Source: Rhynochetos jubatus
Taxonomy: Eukaryota > Chordata > Aves > Eurypygiformes > Rhynochetidae
Direction: 5' to 3'
DNA: 64,000 nucleotides
Assembly (NCBI GenBank): GCA_027574665.1
Contig: CM050653.1
Coordinates: 45,272,118 to 45,336,117 of the forward strand
This document shows positions 50,001 through 64,000 of the stretch, one piece after another. Every line of letters begins with the position of its first letter. Position 1 is the first letter of the stretch. Under the pieces are notes generated by a model, which searched no databases, was not told the origin of the DNA, and saw only the letters and a program-made list of their open reading frames with translations. Both the position numbers and the translations under genes were made by a program.

Positions 50001-53000
50001 TATCATTTCTATCTAATTCACTTTTTAAAAATGAAATCACACAGTTTATAGACTCTTCAGGTATGTTCAGGTCCGCAGTCTATGGTGCGCACAAAGTACA
50101 GCATATGCCAGCCTGTTTTCTTACGTGAAATCTATGCAAGTCTAAAAATAACTTTATGAACATATGTGCTAAAGTACTTTGAGGTAACCTTTGTTTTCTT
50201 TCAACTTAATGTAATAAATCAAAACCGTAGAGCCAAGCACATGCTGTTTCAGCTCCTCTTGTACAGTCATATATCACTTAGTTCCAGAAGGAAACTGCTG
50301 ATATGTATATAATATATAATCTGTGGGAAGTACTTATGATAGGATTTGAAAAAGGAATGTAGTATTTGTGAGAAACTTACCTTCCATTTGTTGGTAAAAA
50401 TCCATACTAAAAAGGAGATGGCTGTTAGGAGAGTAACTTTCTATAGAAATTTCTTACCACTTTAGGGGTTTTACACTTCTAGATCAACTGCTGGATCATT
50501 ACTCACCGTTCATTATTTTGTGGTTTGTGTTAAATGAGATCAGGGTCTGTTCACCAGAAGTATGTTTCACAACACCTTGAATAATACATGTAGCTAATTC
50601 ACATTCTTGCGGGGTTTCTTCAAGGCACAATAATTAGTGGTTGGAGCTGCTTTAATCATCTGAGGGCTAAAGTGTAATGGCATGAAGCTGAAGAAGCATT
50701 GTTCTCTTTTGTCATGCCATGTATGCTCTGTTCAGTGGGAAAAAGTTTGTCAGGTTATCACTCATGCTTATTAAATTGGCTGAAGCATTTAAAATGTGAA
50801 AGCAAATTGCTCGTGGAAAAGAAACTAAGCTTGTGACTGTTAAAAAAACCAAACACTGAGATTTACAGCTAGTCTGAATGACAAGGATGGTGCCATGAGG
50901 CCAGGCCAGAACAAAACGAGTTCATTTGCTTTTGGCTTAGCAGGGGACACAGAAAACAGAAATACTGTGGGGTGAGGCTGACTTTTTATCTGCCTATACT
51001 AGCAACTGAGGAGAGTCAGGAGAAGATCAGCCTTTTGTCTCAACAAGAACTTTGAAGGCTTCACCTTCTTTAACCAAAGCAAAACACCACACCTAGTGTT
51101 GGGACTGATTTTTAGTAAGCCCTGGTTAGCAGCATATAACTAAGTCTGTGTTTTATAATGAAGGGGAGGCATTTTTAGCTTTATTGCTCACCTGTTGGAA
51201 GAAGTGAGTTAATTTAAGGGAGATGAGAGTGAAGAATCCTGGTGCAGCCTCTTTGACAGCATTGGTGCTCATCACAGATGAAGAAGATGGACCGTCTCTG
51301 TGGGGAGTGCCAAAACTGGCAGATTTTTTTGTCTCCTATCAGAAGGTCACAACGTAGTGGGTGATGTATTACATACAACTGCCATATGGCACCACTTGAC
51401 AATACTGCTGTAATTAAAAATAAGACCTGAACACTGTGAGACTACTGTGGATTTCAAGAATATGTGCTTTTCAATCTATCCTGTTTGCAAGTTTCCCATC
51501 ACATTTCATCTGACTACTTTCACTAAAAGGAGACAAGCTGTGCTTTTTACAGCATGTATTCTACAGTAAATCACTAGGAATACTCAAATACTAAATACAG
51601 AAGGTAAATAAACACATCTCTTAACACAGCCAGTAATCCTTGTACTGTAAATGTTGTCAAGCATAGCAAGAGACAAGGTATTCCACTCGGAGTGTTTAAT
51701 CCCTTTCAAGATAAATTTCTTAGGGTAGACTTAAATGTAGCGTGTAAAATGTTAATGCAAGTAATTCTGCTTTTGTTGTCTGTGAATTATTCAGATCTAA
51801 ATATCTGCCATGTGTAGCCTGCAAGTTCACAGAGGAATCTTACCTAACTACTCTGACAGTCAATCATCGGAGCTTTAAGCAAGTATAATGTGCTCAAGTA
51901 CTGTAACTCAGCTTATTATGCTAACACAGCTCAAAGCGAAATATTTGTACTACAAAGGTCATTAATAAAAAAGTAGTTATGTGTTATGAAAAAAGAGGTG
52001 TTTGCAAACCAGAAATATGTCCAGTGAAGTAGATTATCTTGCAAAAGCGGTAGAATTGTAATCTTCTTTCAGTGACAGGTGTCTTTGAAATATATGCTTG
52101 TTTCGAATGATTGGGACAGTATGAAGGTATAAAACCAACTCATCATCAAGCAGCTCTTTAAGAACCAAATAATAACGCCTAGATGCTGCACAAAATGGTT
52201 GCAAGAGTTTAGTGATCCAAAGTTTGACTTGGCACAAAAAGAAATCGTTGAATGGAAACAACGGTGAAGTGGTGTGGACTGGGACTGTACCATTCTGTCT
52301 TGTCCTTTTTTTTTTTTTTTTTCCTGCATGTCTTTTTCTACAGGATGGGGATCATCTACAACTGCATGTTTCTGTAATATAGGATATTGTACACTGGGGT
52401 CTTGGGGCAGGGGATGCATGTTAAATCATAGCCTTGCAGTAAGAGTATAATAGAGATAATAAGGGTGCTAATAGGATATGGATGTCATCAGGTGGGGTGG
52501 TGGTGGTTTTTTGGTGTCTCCTGTAACATTTATTTGCATAACGCAATGACAGGAGTAATTGGGCATGTAGAGTAGAAGTGCTTGTGGATGGATAGTTTTC
52601 TAGGAGAAAGATGTGAAGATGAAAGAAAAGGCAGAGTAGAGAGGAATGTCATTATAAAAAGACAACAGACCTCATACAAAGACTGTGTTTCCCAAGGAAG
52701 GAAAAAATCACTAGAAAATTTTAAGGAAATTATCTCCACAATTTTTCATATCATTATTCCATACTAAGGATGGGTCAGCTGAGCAGAAGATCAGTAGCAA
52801 GTTGGAGAAAAATTTCAAAGAGCAACAGATGCTTTGGTCCACTTTCATGTCTATTAAGTTTTGTTTATGCATGGCATGTGGCATATGACACACTTAAAAA
52901 AGGTGTGGTCATAACAACTTGTCTCAGAATAGGGAACAAGCCTTTTGGGCAGCTTTTTGGGCCTGCAGAGGTCCTGTGAGTAACTATTTGAGGTGGCTCA

Positions 53001-56000
53001 GCGGTCTGGTTTGCTGCTCTCTTAAGACTCTTCATGCAAACATGCTACAGCCAGCTCCACTATAGCAGGGTTCAGCTTATTATGAAGGCAGAAGGCATTT
53101 CATTTCAGAAAAAATGAGGGTCTTAGTCCTTCCAAAGGGCACCAAACTATGCATGCTACCTAGTGGCCTGCATTCAAGTCTGGCGCTACTTCTCCGGAAG
53201 CATGACAACATTTTGGTTAGTCAGCAGGAGACAAGCTTCAACCTCAAAGATCTGGAGACGGTCCAGATATGAAATACAGAACACATTGTTTCAAGTGCAT
53301 TCAGTAGTCTACTAAAGATATTATCTGTACACAAACCTTGTTTCCACTGCATCCTTAGCCTGTTGCAAGAAATTTTCCTGCTCAGTGTATACTGTATATA
53401 GGTACTAGATCCAACTACCTGATTTCTATTCTCAGAGGTCACCATACACAAATCTATTTATGTATGTAGTCCCAGGTTTCTTACCTTCTTCTAATTTCTC
53501 AGTATCTGAGTTTCCCTGAAGAGCTACACAAGGTAGCAAAAGTGGAAGAGGGCATCATGAGTCTGTTTCAGGGCTTTTTCCATTCAGACAGTTAGCTTGG
53601 GTGTGTTTTCTGGATGCTCCTTATTATGCCATGATGATCCATCTACTGTGCATTTATAGTTCATGTAGTGATTTTATGTAGTGGTTCTCTTGATAACTGG
53701 AAGTAGATCTTCAGAAGCAGATTACAGGTAACTAAAATTGTCAGAGCCATGTACAGTAATTGCTTTGTTCTTCAGAGAGCTTAACAAAAGTGGAAGACGC
53801 TGAAATGAAATTTTTTTTTTATCCAGGGTTTCCTATTAAAGTGAGAGATGAGAAAGGGGGTTAAAATTGCTAAGATCCTTTTGAAAACAACTCAAAAATG
53901 CTTCAGTACACCATGTTCTTACAAACACTGTTACTATTGCTAGAGATGCATGAGTGAGTTAGAAGTGGCTTCGAACCTGAACTATTCCCTTGGTAGTATC
54001 TAATATTCAAAAAATGTTGGACGGTATTTGGATGTGATAGACTTATAATGAAATATGAAAAGATAAAAATATAATAAAACTAGTAAGAGAGTGGCAACAA
54101 GGAGAGTACTCAACTGAGGAAAGGTCATGGGGAAGACTAAATTATTATTTTTACTCTTTTTCTGAAGTTTATAAGACTCTCAGGGGACACAAAAGAAGTG
54201 TACAGCTTCCTTGAATCTCAACATCATCCCTCTAGTAGAAAAGAAGCAAGAAGTTCTTGTGAAAATGAGTGTTCAGTTGTGTAAATAAAGATCACATGGA
54301 TGCGGTTTAGACTGTAGATGACTCCAGTAATACAGTGCAAGATGGCCTCAAAGGATCGGTGGACTGGAGTCTGTGAAAAGAGCAGAACACTATTAGCAAA
54401 GAGGAGCAGAGCCTGGAAATTTGTGTCTGGAAGCATAAATTCTTTTCTAAATTGTGAAATATGTGCAAGTTTTCTACTGCAGTGTCAGAGACGCCATAAA
54501 GTGCTACCTGAACGTAACACTCTGCAAGGTGTTTATGTCAGGCTGAAAGAGTATTCGGCAATGGCTTTATAACTTTAATGGACTCAGACTTCATTTACAA
54601 AAGAAAAAAAAAGTTTGAGGTTGTACCGTAAATGTGATGTTACCATTTTTGCACTTCAGCCAGTACCCCCATAATTTTCTGCATGTGCTTTTCCTCCTTC
54701 CACTTCATCAAAATCATAGAACACGTGAAAGAGGATGCTGTTGTCTTACAAATTGTGCGACATTAAAATAAAACAATCTCAATGTCTAGATATATTTCAC
54801 CATATTAAATAGCCTTGTTTTATTTCAAGGTTTCTTATTACAGTGTAACTCTCCAACTTTTTTCCTGTTATCCATATATTGATAGAGACACTCAACATTA
54901 TTGTCTTTCTAGGCATATGTTTTTGTTGTTTGACTGCTTTTGCTTTTTTTGATAATACTTTTCTTGCTCTATGGAAGGGATTGGGTGTTACTAGCATTTA
55001 AAATTGCCTTCAGGAATTGTGCAAATTGCCTGGAAAGCAGTAGAAAGATGTTGCATCTGTTTCTTACTGTAATTGAGTAAGTTAACGAGGTCACAGACTC
55101 CACCTTGAGTGTCACCTGGAACTTGGTGGTGGGGACAGGTGCACTTTTCAGATGGATCGTGTAATCCTTGAGCATTTGTGAACTAGCAGGGGACTGGGCT
55201 GTGGGTGTCGGTGGCCAGCCAGTTGCTCAGCAAAACATGTGATGCACGTTGGTACCAAGGTGGGGTGAGAGCAAGCTGGTGTGTTCCATGCTTAGCAAAG
55301 TTCGAGGGTCATCATGTGCTGTTGGAGGGGAGCTGGCCCATGACTCAGGAGACCTCATGCCTGTTTTGCGTATTGTTGTTGATCACCTACGGCATTTATC
55401 ACTGGCGAGCTGCTTTTCCTGCCTGTGCTGCTGTTTCTTTGGCAATTTATGTACACTCTCTGTTAAAAAGGAAGCTTTTGGGGGTATGGATTATGACAGA
55501 CTATGCACATATGCAGTACGCAGTTCATTTGTGCCTTGCTGTCAGGTCCTGTGCTGCTGTTAGCTGTCAAAAATCCCACAGACTTGTTAACTGTCAAAAC
55601 CTTCTGTAATTCCCTAGGAAAATATTGTGCTGTGGTCATTCCAGTTTCAGAGCTTCTGCCTGCTTCTTGCTATTACCTGCAATTACCATCTCTGCTGCCC
55701 TTATTTTTTAACACACACAAAGCTCCCTCACAAATTTTTGCTTTACTGCTTCTCACCAGGTTTTCCTTGGTCCTCTCCTTTAGGAGTAGAAGTACATCCC
55801 TTCCCAGAGGCTTATTGCTGTGCTTGGTACCTACTCCTGTGACTCCTCTTTTGAAGTATTATCTCACTTGACTAGAAGCCTTTGGGCTAGGAAGAAAATT
55901 AAAGTTGTAGCCAGAGACCACCCAGGGTATAAAGTCCTTTTTACATCCTTGAAACAGGCACATCCACATCCCAGTGACAAAACCTGCTATGAGGGGAAAG

Positions 56001-57000
56001 GAGCCGTTGAGTCTGAGTCGGGATAATTTGCTGGAAGTTGATCCAGTTGTTAATGGGCTTCCTTGAGAAAACTCAATTTGGGGGATGGCTGCTTCCTTCA
56101 CTTGTGAAATGGAGTGTGGTGTGAAATGGAGTAGACAGAAAATAGGTAGGAGAATAAGAAGAAAGTAGGAAAGGGTTTCAGCTTCAGCTAGGCAGCTTGT
56201 TTTGATTTTGCTTTGAATTGCCTTTTTTTTTTCCTGCTTAGGTTGGCTCAACTTTCCAGAAGCTGATTGTAGTCTAATCTTGAATTATTTGTCATTTAAA
56301 TATATTTTAGTTATTATCAGCTGCAGAAGTACGTAGAAGTCAAAAATAAATAAATGTCTTTTAAGTTCACTGATAATGTAAAAGTTGGGGTGGGGACTAT
56401 CTCATTTTGAGCAAGAATGAGTTAGTTTTGATTTTTTTTCTGAACTGGAAGCTTAAAAATAATTATCTTTCAGGTAACATCCAGTATTTTGCTTTCAGGC
56501 TTTTAACAAGATTTTAAAATGAATGGAAAGGAACTGCTGAAACAGCAAGAAAATTGTCTTAATAGTAGAGCTATGTGTTTCATACAGCACAGGAGTCTTA
56601 GAAATCCTGTTTCTCTTGCTGGAAACTGTAACTTGGTGATTTTACCTGAAGTGGAGGGTACCTTAGGAAATTTTATTTTCCAGTTATAATGACATTTATT
56701 AGCTCTTCAAGTGACTGCTCTCTTCATTTGATGCTTACTGCTTCCATAGAGAATTCAGGAACAAAGGTGAGAAAGGGTGAAGTTTGTTGTTGTTATGGGT
56801 CTGCCCAGGGTAGAATCTGATTCTTTCCCCAGCTAATCAAATACTCTACTGTGACAGTTCAGGATTCACAGGGAACTGCACCTGATGACAAAAGTATTGT
56901 ATAAATAGACAAGCAGAAAACTACCTGCAGGGTGTAAATTTGTGGTCCTGTCCCTACAGTACACTGCTTCAGAAGTGAAAGGCAAGGGATTGTCTAAGGA
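50001..57000. other. Unique non-coding sequence, no gene seen
   Basis: No supported gene. T17 at 52306-52322 is the main simple tract. Overlapping open frames at 55205-55609, 55249-55563 and 55503-55871 (plus) cluster in a slightly G+C-richer patch. Three frames being open together, none with a recognisable domain, argues for low stop density and against coding. Confidence 0.55.
52306..52322. repeat. Poly-T tract (17 T)
   Basis: Uninterrupted run of 17 T in unique sequence. Confidence 0.9.
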
Positions 57001-60000
57001 AAGAAAATATGAAATTGTTAATATCACCCAAAATATCAGAAATCTATCTGAAAACTGGTTTTGAGAACCATATGAAAAATTCTATTCTGGCAGCATGTTG
57101 ACTGTATGTGTAGAGGAAAGAGAGTAATTGCATGTTATAAGGCCATAATTGGCAGCCATCTGAACGAAGTATTATATTTGGAGCTAACGGGTATTAAAAC
57201 GTCCCTCCATGAACAATGGATTAATATAACTTTCCAGGTCTCTTCCAAAAGTTGCTGCTTATAGAGTGAGCTGATTATGACTCCTGTAAAAAAACCAAAA
57301 AATGTGTGTTCCTGCTTGGACAAGATAACAGTAAAAGCGGTATCTGTGGTGCGCAGGCTGAATATTCAATTCGTAGAGTTGAATGCCTCCTTCCTTGACC
57401 TTCAAACACCTAGCTAATTGAAAGCACTTGCGGAAGGAGTATGGTCTTTTCACAATAGATCAAGCAAGGATGGTAAGTATTTTGCAGTCATTCTATAGTG
57501 GTTACTAATGGAAAAATAAGAGCTCCAAATATTTTTTCTAAATGTGTGGGTAGAAAAAGCATAACAAAGAAAGATCCATGCATTTATTGAGTTAGTATAA
57601 GTGAAGCCCACATTATTAAGATATCTGAGACAGAGTGGTCCGAAGCTGGAATTTCTGTTCTGTGGGAAACCTGGGGAGTGGCTGTTTGAGCTGTCTCTGA
57701 AGCAAACAGCAGATTTTTTGGAAAGCTTTTTGAAACCTTTTCTTGTTATTTGAAATGAAAATATTTACTAATGTACATAGTTTCTGAAACTTTAAAGCTG
57801 AGTTCTCAAAGTCCTTAACATTAGGAATTAAGTTATAGGATTCCTTAGCATACATGGTCCGAATTGCCAGTGCTCCCACAGTTTGGTATCACAAAGGTGA
57901 AAACCTGTAGTATTCTGTACAGGAGGGTCTGCCCTGGAAAAGCAGAATTGGAAAATCCAAAGACTAATTGGGAACTGTCTATATTTTGTTAAGCATCAAT
58001 GGCAACTTAGATATTTTCAGAAGGCATTTCAGTAATTCCAAATTTTCTAGTTAAACCTGTTTTACCTGAAAATTCCCACTGAGTTGCTCTCAGCTTACTT
58101 CTGTAGTATCTGAGTTTGTCAGAACTTCACGTTTCGTCAGTGCATAAAATAAATTTCTGTATCTGTCTAAGTTCTTAGTATACAACTTTTAGCCACCAGT
58201 TTAAGTGGAAATCTAATTCTGTTGTTTTTGAAAGCTGCATATGACTGCTTTTGAGGCACATCAATATCAGCGCTAGTTCAGCCTTACACCTTAGTGAATT
58301 ACAAGTAGAAAGTAGATGAAAGATGTCAATTTTTCCATTATCTGAAGCAGAGGCTATGTTAGCTTTAGAATGGAAACCATAAAGCCTGCTGATGGATAGT
58401 GAGATTTCCCCTTTGGTGAGCTGGAAAATCTACAGTTAAGCAGCTTTTTTTATAGGGGCAGCAACTAATATGAAGGAGAAAAATGCACTGAGAGTATGGA
58501 ACAGAATAACCTAGGACTGAGGAGAAAAGGTAAAAAACCTACACAACGGCTTTTAGGAAAATGTAAGCTAGCAAACTGGAATGTGAATTAAACTTGATAA
58601 TGGCCTAATAAGCATGGATTCACCCTGAGGAGCTCCAAGCGGCCTGCAGGTCTCTCTCATTCTTGTGCTGTTTAGTGGCAGGCATTCTTACTAAGGCAAG
58701 TTGGGCTTTTCACAAGGAGAAAATGGTTCCTATGAAGATTTCTAAAAAGCACTTTAATATAGATATAATAATATGTGGCCTTGGTGCCTGTTCAAGGGAA
58801 ATAAATGCCTTGCAGATATTTGAAAATACTCACACAAATAAGAAAGAAAAAGAAATACAAAAAATAGGTTTTAAATAGAATTTTCCTAAATGAAATGGAA
58901 GCTGAATACCAGAAATAATTTTTCCTTATGGTAACCATTACTAGACAGTAGCATAATTGAAGTGAAAATAGAAGAATAATTATTATGGATGCCCTAAAAA
59001 TGTTCTGGCTCACATTTACGTTATTTACATGGTGGTGGTGATATTTATATCGCAGGATTTATGCAGAAAAACAGAACAAAGACCCCCAATCAGGAAAACT
59101 ATGACAAATGTGAAGAAGTTTTTCTGACTAGTTGCATTCTGATGTACCCTAAATCATGAGGAAGCTTAATGCAGGTCCTGATTTTCTGACATAACAAAAA
59201 TCAAATTGCAGGAAGGTAATCAATGCTAACAAGAGAAGAATTCAGTCCTAAAAACTTAAGTCCTGAAGTTCATCTTGTATCACAGAGAGAGCCCTTGTAT
59301 CCATCCCAGCTTTGGGATAATGTCTACAGATTTCTATTGAGCCTTATAGTTAGTCCACTCTTGCAACACTCATCCTGGGTGGTGCTGATTCTTCCCCCTC
59401 CCTTGCAGGTAGTCTCTGGCTTTGGTTGTTGTTTCGCAGGCTTTTCTTGTTAAATGTTTCCCAGCCGGCAATGAATCACTGTGTACTACTTTGTTCTACT
59501 TTCCACTGTTCTAAGGGCTTGTTTATTTATTAATAAGAACAATAAAACTCAGAAATGCATATCTTTTTCATAGTCCTTATTTGCAAAACACATTATTCCA
59601 GGCTACCTCCCACCCATGTCATAAATTAAGTCTGTAACAGACACTTAACATACATACAATGAATAATAAACCCAGTGTTTGCTTGGCACCAATTTAAAAA
59701 TAATGTATTTACACTCTGTTTGGATCAGCAGCTTCAATATTTGGCTGAAGTTCTGAATAGGACAATGAAATCCTTTTATCTTGCATGTAAGCCATTGATT
59801 TTACACTGATGTTACTCATATGACAGAATTTATACAAGATAAGACAAAACAAGCTCAGGATCAGAAAAGCTGTCCCTGCAGAGAGGAAAAAGGTTATTTC
59901 TGAGTCACCACATTCTGGTTTAAACCAAACAATAACAGGAAAGTAGAAAGTGAAAATGAATTCACATCAATATTAAGAATTAAGAGTTCACTCAGGAAAG

Positions 60001-63000
60001 TTTAGGCTGGATGAAGGTCATAGCCTGGCTGGATCACTACAATAAAACTGTGGTTAAGGAAGAAAAAGATTGGTTTCGGCCACTGACATTTACGACTGCA
60101 AAAAAATTAAATGCTCTTCTACTCTGCAGAACTCAGCTTCAAGCTGGCAAGGGACTCTAGAAATATTGGGAACTTGTCATAAACTGTCTAAGCTGGAGTT
60201 GAATAAGGCTGGAAAGTTCAGTGCTAGTATTACTGAGAAAGAGAACTGGGAACTGTTTCACTGTTGGAAACTTTCACTTCCCAAATATAGTTTGAAGAAC
60301 AAATGCCACTAACAGTGGTAGGCAAAAAAACACGCAGGAGAAATGACAGCTGGCAGATTGAATCACCAAATGGACTCTGAAAGAACAAGAGGAAGGTCCT
60401 GTATCAGGTCTATTTTAGACTGTTAGCAGGAGCATTGCAGAAGGTAACCTTGGACCAACTAACCACATGTAGAGAGTTTCAATTAAATGGAAAATAAAAG
60501 TCTGAAAGGAGATGCATAGGGCAGTCTGAAGTTAGTTAAATTTAAGTTGCTCAAAGGTATGAATACTTAGGAGTCTTTGCTTTTCTTCAAATCAAAGATA
60601 GAACAAAATATCTAGACTCCATATTCCTAGAAAGAGGACAGTGTTTTTAAAGACAGGCTCCACTATTAATACCATTCATTCATACAAGAGATTGTGACTA
60701 TGTTAGTCTAATCAGCATCATCTGGCAAAAAACCCCAGTGAGTTATCAAACTCTGTTAACAATACTGAATGTATTCCTACTGTAAACATGAAGATTGGCT
60801 GTAAATAACTATAAAGGACCTCATAGCTGTTGATGTGGGGGGAATCCCTTTCCATTCCTAAACCTGCCAACTTTTTCCTTACCCAGGTGAAAGCCTCAGT
60901 GTGTATTAACTCATACGAAGGTTATGTTCAGAGGCAATATTGGACACACTCTTTCCTTTTTCCCTGGTTTGTTTAATTTTTGTTACAGTATTTCCCAACC
61001 TATAGTTTGTTTCTGGTTTCAGATGGGGCCTGGGTATTTCTACTACTGCTTACATGATGACTGGGGGAAAAGGTGTAGAACAAGAGAAAGTGTAGGATAT
61101 AAAATGTCTCTCAAGGACTGGACTGCCTTTCCTTGGAAGGCTGATTGTAGCAGCAGTGAGGCTTGAACAGCTGTACGTCCAGAGCTGGCAGATGTACTGT
61201 GTACTGCTAGGACAGGTCGCGTGCCTTCTTGCCTCTCAAATTACCTGACTGAGGCAAAGTTTGTTCTCACAGGCACTAGGGTTCACAGATATTGTCCGGA
61301 TGTGATTTTTATGTCTGATAGTGGTTTAAGGAAAAGGGCTGCTCTGCTGATTTTGCTAGCTGGGATTTGCAGGTGCGATACAAACCTTACACAAGTCCTT
61401 CAGTGGCCATGTTTTTTTCCACCTTGCACAAACAAAAAGGCTAAGTAATTGTCAAATTGGCTGGCATACTTCAAGCACCTGATCTCAGAAACTTAACAAG
61501 CATGGTTACAGAAACTGCTGTGCTATATCACTCGGACCACAGACAACCCTTCCATATGTCTTGTTTGTAGGAATCCTGTTTGTACAAAGCACAGTGCTGG
61601 GAATCCTTCAGCACTGATGCTTGGGAACACATTCTGTTTGGTATGGCTCTGTTCCCTGGTGCAGCTGCCGGGAGGCCACTCCTGTGTGGTGCCGGTGGGC
61701 TGGGCAGAGGTGTCCATGCCCAGCGAGCCAGGGGTGCTCCTCTCCTGCTGCCCCAAAAGCTGTTGCAGGACCCTGGACTAATTTTTCATGCTACTCTTTG
61801 TTGTGTTAGGCTGGAAGCTCTCTGAACTTTGTATTATCCCTATATACTGTGGTGAATCAACAGGCCCCCGAACTCTCTTAGGCACTCCAGTTTCTGCTGT
61901 GACGTGAATAATTGCTAAACTAGGCTCCACATGATGCTGTTTATTCTCCAGTAGTTTTCCTATTGTAGCAAAGGGTGACCGATGCTTCAAATGACTCTGT
62001 GCTCTGGCTCACAGGATATTTGTCAAATGTCCCTGAGAGTTTTTACAACTCTCCTGGTGTGTTTTTAATTTTTTTTTGGTTTTTTTGTTTTTTTTTTCCT
62101 AGTAAGTAGCTATGTAGACACAAGTTTTTTGTAACAGCTGATTGCTGAAAGGCTCTGTTCTTACCAACAGCGGAAGGAATGCTTACTTTTACTTACTGGT
62201 TTGCATCAGAAATAGGCAGCTTCTCTCCTTAGATGCTCTATGCTTGTCAAATTGCTGCTGTTTATTAAGATCATTTAGTCCTAAAAGTGATTATTAAGGA
62301 TATTAAAAATCAGTATAATGATTTATGAAAGACTAACCAGCAATTTTCCTTTTAAAAAAAGCTTTGCCTCTTAATGAAGTGGTGAATAAAGAAGATTTGC
62401 CCTCTCTCTGAGATGGTAGAAGTGCCAGTAACTATTAGTACACTGCATATATACATTCATCAGAGATTCTGTGGCACAACCTGTGGTGAAAGTGGTAATT
62501 TTCTATAGGGAAAAATAAGCAACTGATCACACTATTTTAAACCCACAATAGTTGCTTGACAAGCATGACCCAGTAACATTTTAAAATACTATTATAAGAC
62601 AGTGTAACATTCAGAGAATGTGTGTTGGGTTCTCGGTTCCATGCCCCACCCCTCCCCCCTGCCATCTATTAAGTTTCATTGAAAGCAAAGATGCAGATGA
62701 GGACATCAAAACTTCATTTGAAAAATAATTTCAGACTGATGTGGTTGAGAAGAAAAATATTTTTATTTGTGTGATTATAGTTTTCCTTCCTATAAGCAAA
62801 TCTAATGCAAGAAACCCATACATTTTTCACGTAATACAGGCTTTAAAATTCTGTTTAACAGCCATCTGTGTCGTTACCAAAATAACATTGAAATTTTCTT
62901 ATTACAATGTGAGCTGTATTTCTGTGGATCAGTGTTGGGCAGAGGTGGAAAAAAAGCCAGCAGCACTTCATATATTTGTTAAGTTACAGTATCGTGAGAG

Positions 63001-64000
63001 GATACTCAGAGTAAATGATTGACAATGTTGGCCTTTAAGAAGGCATAATTAGTCTGTAAAGTTACCGCCTATTGAGACTTGTAGTTCCAGTTTGTCTCAT
63101 GGTGCTGCTGTTTTTGTCCTGTGTCTGACTGCAGAGTCAAAAGGAAACTGGTGCGTGGGATTTGATTGTTTGTACATATGGTGTTTAACACTCATTTTTT
63201 TTCCTCCTCTTCTTGAAGGAAGCTTTGGTTTTTTGAGCAAGAAGCAAAATCTTTAAGGTGCCGCACGAAGAAAAAAAATTCTCCAAATGTCTGGATTTCA
63301 AATGACTACAGTTATCTTGTGTTTTATTAGGGCAAGCCAATGAAGAACAACTCTGTGTAACTGGACAAAGAAATCAGAAGTAGAATATATTAAAAATAAG
63401 GAATCAGAATAGATACCATGTAGGCCAGGGCAGGGTGAATACATACATGTAACATCATGCACTATATTTGAAATGTGAAATTTAAGTGCAGATAATGTGG
63501 GCTTGAGGTTTGAAAATTTGTGCTGACTGTCCTAAATCCTTAGGATGTGCGGACTGTTAAATTTGAAGTCTTGTGAGGTTTTAATTAAAAATACTCTTCT
63601 TTATCTTTGCATGTTTTCCTGAGAATTCTGCTGCTTTCTGATTTACTTGGTACTTCCACTATTGTTTTGTAGACCCTAGGATTGATCTGTACAACCTCTA
63701 GTTTTGCGTGTTTCTGAACATTTTCTTTGCGATGCTTGTGATGTCTGAGTGTCCTCAATGCAGTAGTTCCTACAGTTGTGATTCATGGCAGTGTTAAGTA
63801 GCTCTTTTGCACTATGCTATCCCTTATATTTTGGGGAAAGCCAACTGTGGTAGGTCAGAGGCAAGTTAAAAAAGAATGAATTTAAGTAGTTCTAAAGTTG
63901 TAACTTTTAGAGACCCTATCAGATTATTTTGAATATGTGAAGTGGATAACACTTCACATATGCAAAAAACTGGAACAATTAAGGAATCGTATTTCTTTTC
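57001..64000. other. Unique non-coding sequence, no gene seen
   Basis: No supported gene. A T-rich tract occupies 62061-62098. Open frames at 60070-60312, 60924-61166 and 61580-61825 (plus) lack recognisable domains or convincing splice context. A G+C-richer patch at about 61640-61780 contains no exon that could be identified. The window ends in ordinary A+T-rich sequence. Confidence 0.55.
62061..62098. repeat. T-rich low-complexity tract
   Basis: Runs of 5 to 9 T separated by AA, GG or single G over 38 bp. Confidence 0.85.

Noticed and set aside
55205..55871. Three overlapping plus-strand open frames of 104 to 134 codons
   Set aside because: Several frames open at once in one patch indicates low stop density, not selection for one protein. 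No domain or splice-bounded pattern is visible.
1..64000. Search for CRISPR arrays, operons, phage or plasmid modules
   Set aside because: No regularly spaced direct repeats, gene clusters or ribosome-binding patterns are present; the sequence is clearly vertebrate non-coding DNA.

Overview
The window looks like nuclear DNA from a bird, probably Neoaves and quite possibly a passerine. This rests on its repeats: LTRs that open TGTGCTGGTTT and close ...GGTTAAACCATGACA, an LTR that opens TGTATTGGGTTTG, and CR1 LINE fragments. These families were recognised from general knowledge of bird genomes, without a database search. The sequence is otherwise A+T-leaning, single-copy-looking and non-coding. 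No bacterial, phage, plasmid, CRISPR or operon organisation is present.

No protein-coding exon could be supported. The longest open frames (about 100 to 160 codons, e.g. 7066-7545 minus, 3164-3595 plus, 55205-55609 plus) have low-complexity or unremarkable composition and no recognisable domain. Several others are simply LTR sequence read in frame. No tRNA, rRNA or other structured RNA gene was recognised. The window is best read as a gene desert or the inside of a very long intron.

Layout. 1-4161: unique sequence. 4162-6521: an LTR cluster, made of a solo LTR on the minus strand (4162-4956) with a perfect 5-bp target duplication, then a plus-strand LTR (5469-6521) split by a second minus-strand LTR (5512-6074). 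6522-11959: unique sequence. 11960-13174: a collapsed minus-strand provirus, LTR - about 330 bp of internal remnant - LTR, with a polypurine tract still in place. 13175-22149: unique sequence. 22150-22213: the 3' tip of a CR1. 23489-24066: a plus-strand LTR with a 23-bp internal inversion. 28195-28764: a minus-strand LTR with a new 12-bp-arm hairpin. About 34850-35400: an old CR1 fragment. The rest to 64000 is unique sequence with scattered homopolymers, a few short tandem repeats and palindromes.

The most informative content is the rearrangement history of the retroelements: nesting, loss of the LTR core promoter, a micro-inversion, an inverted micro-duplication and a nearly erased provirus. 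I found no convincing new biological system. Three A+T-rich stretches are flagged as speculative candidates for conserved non-coding elements.
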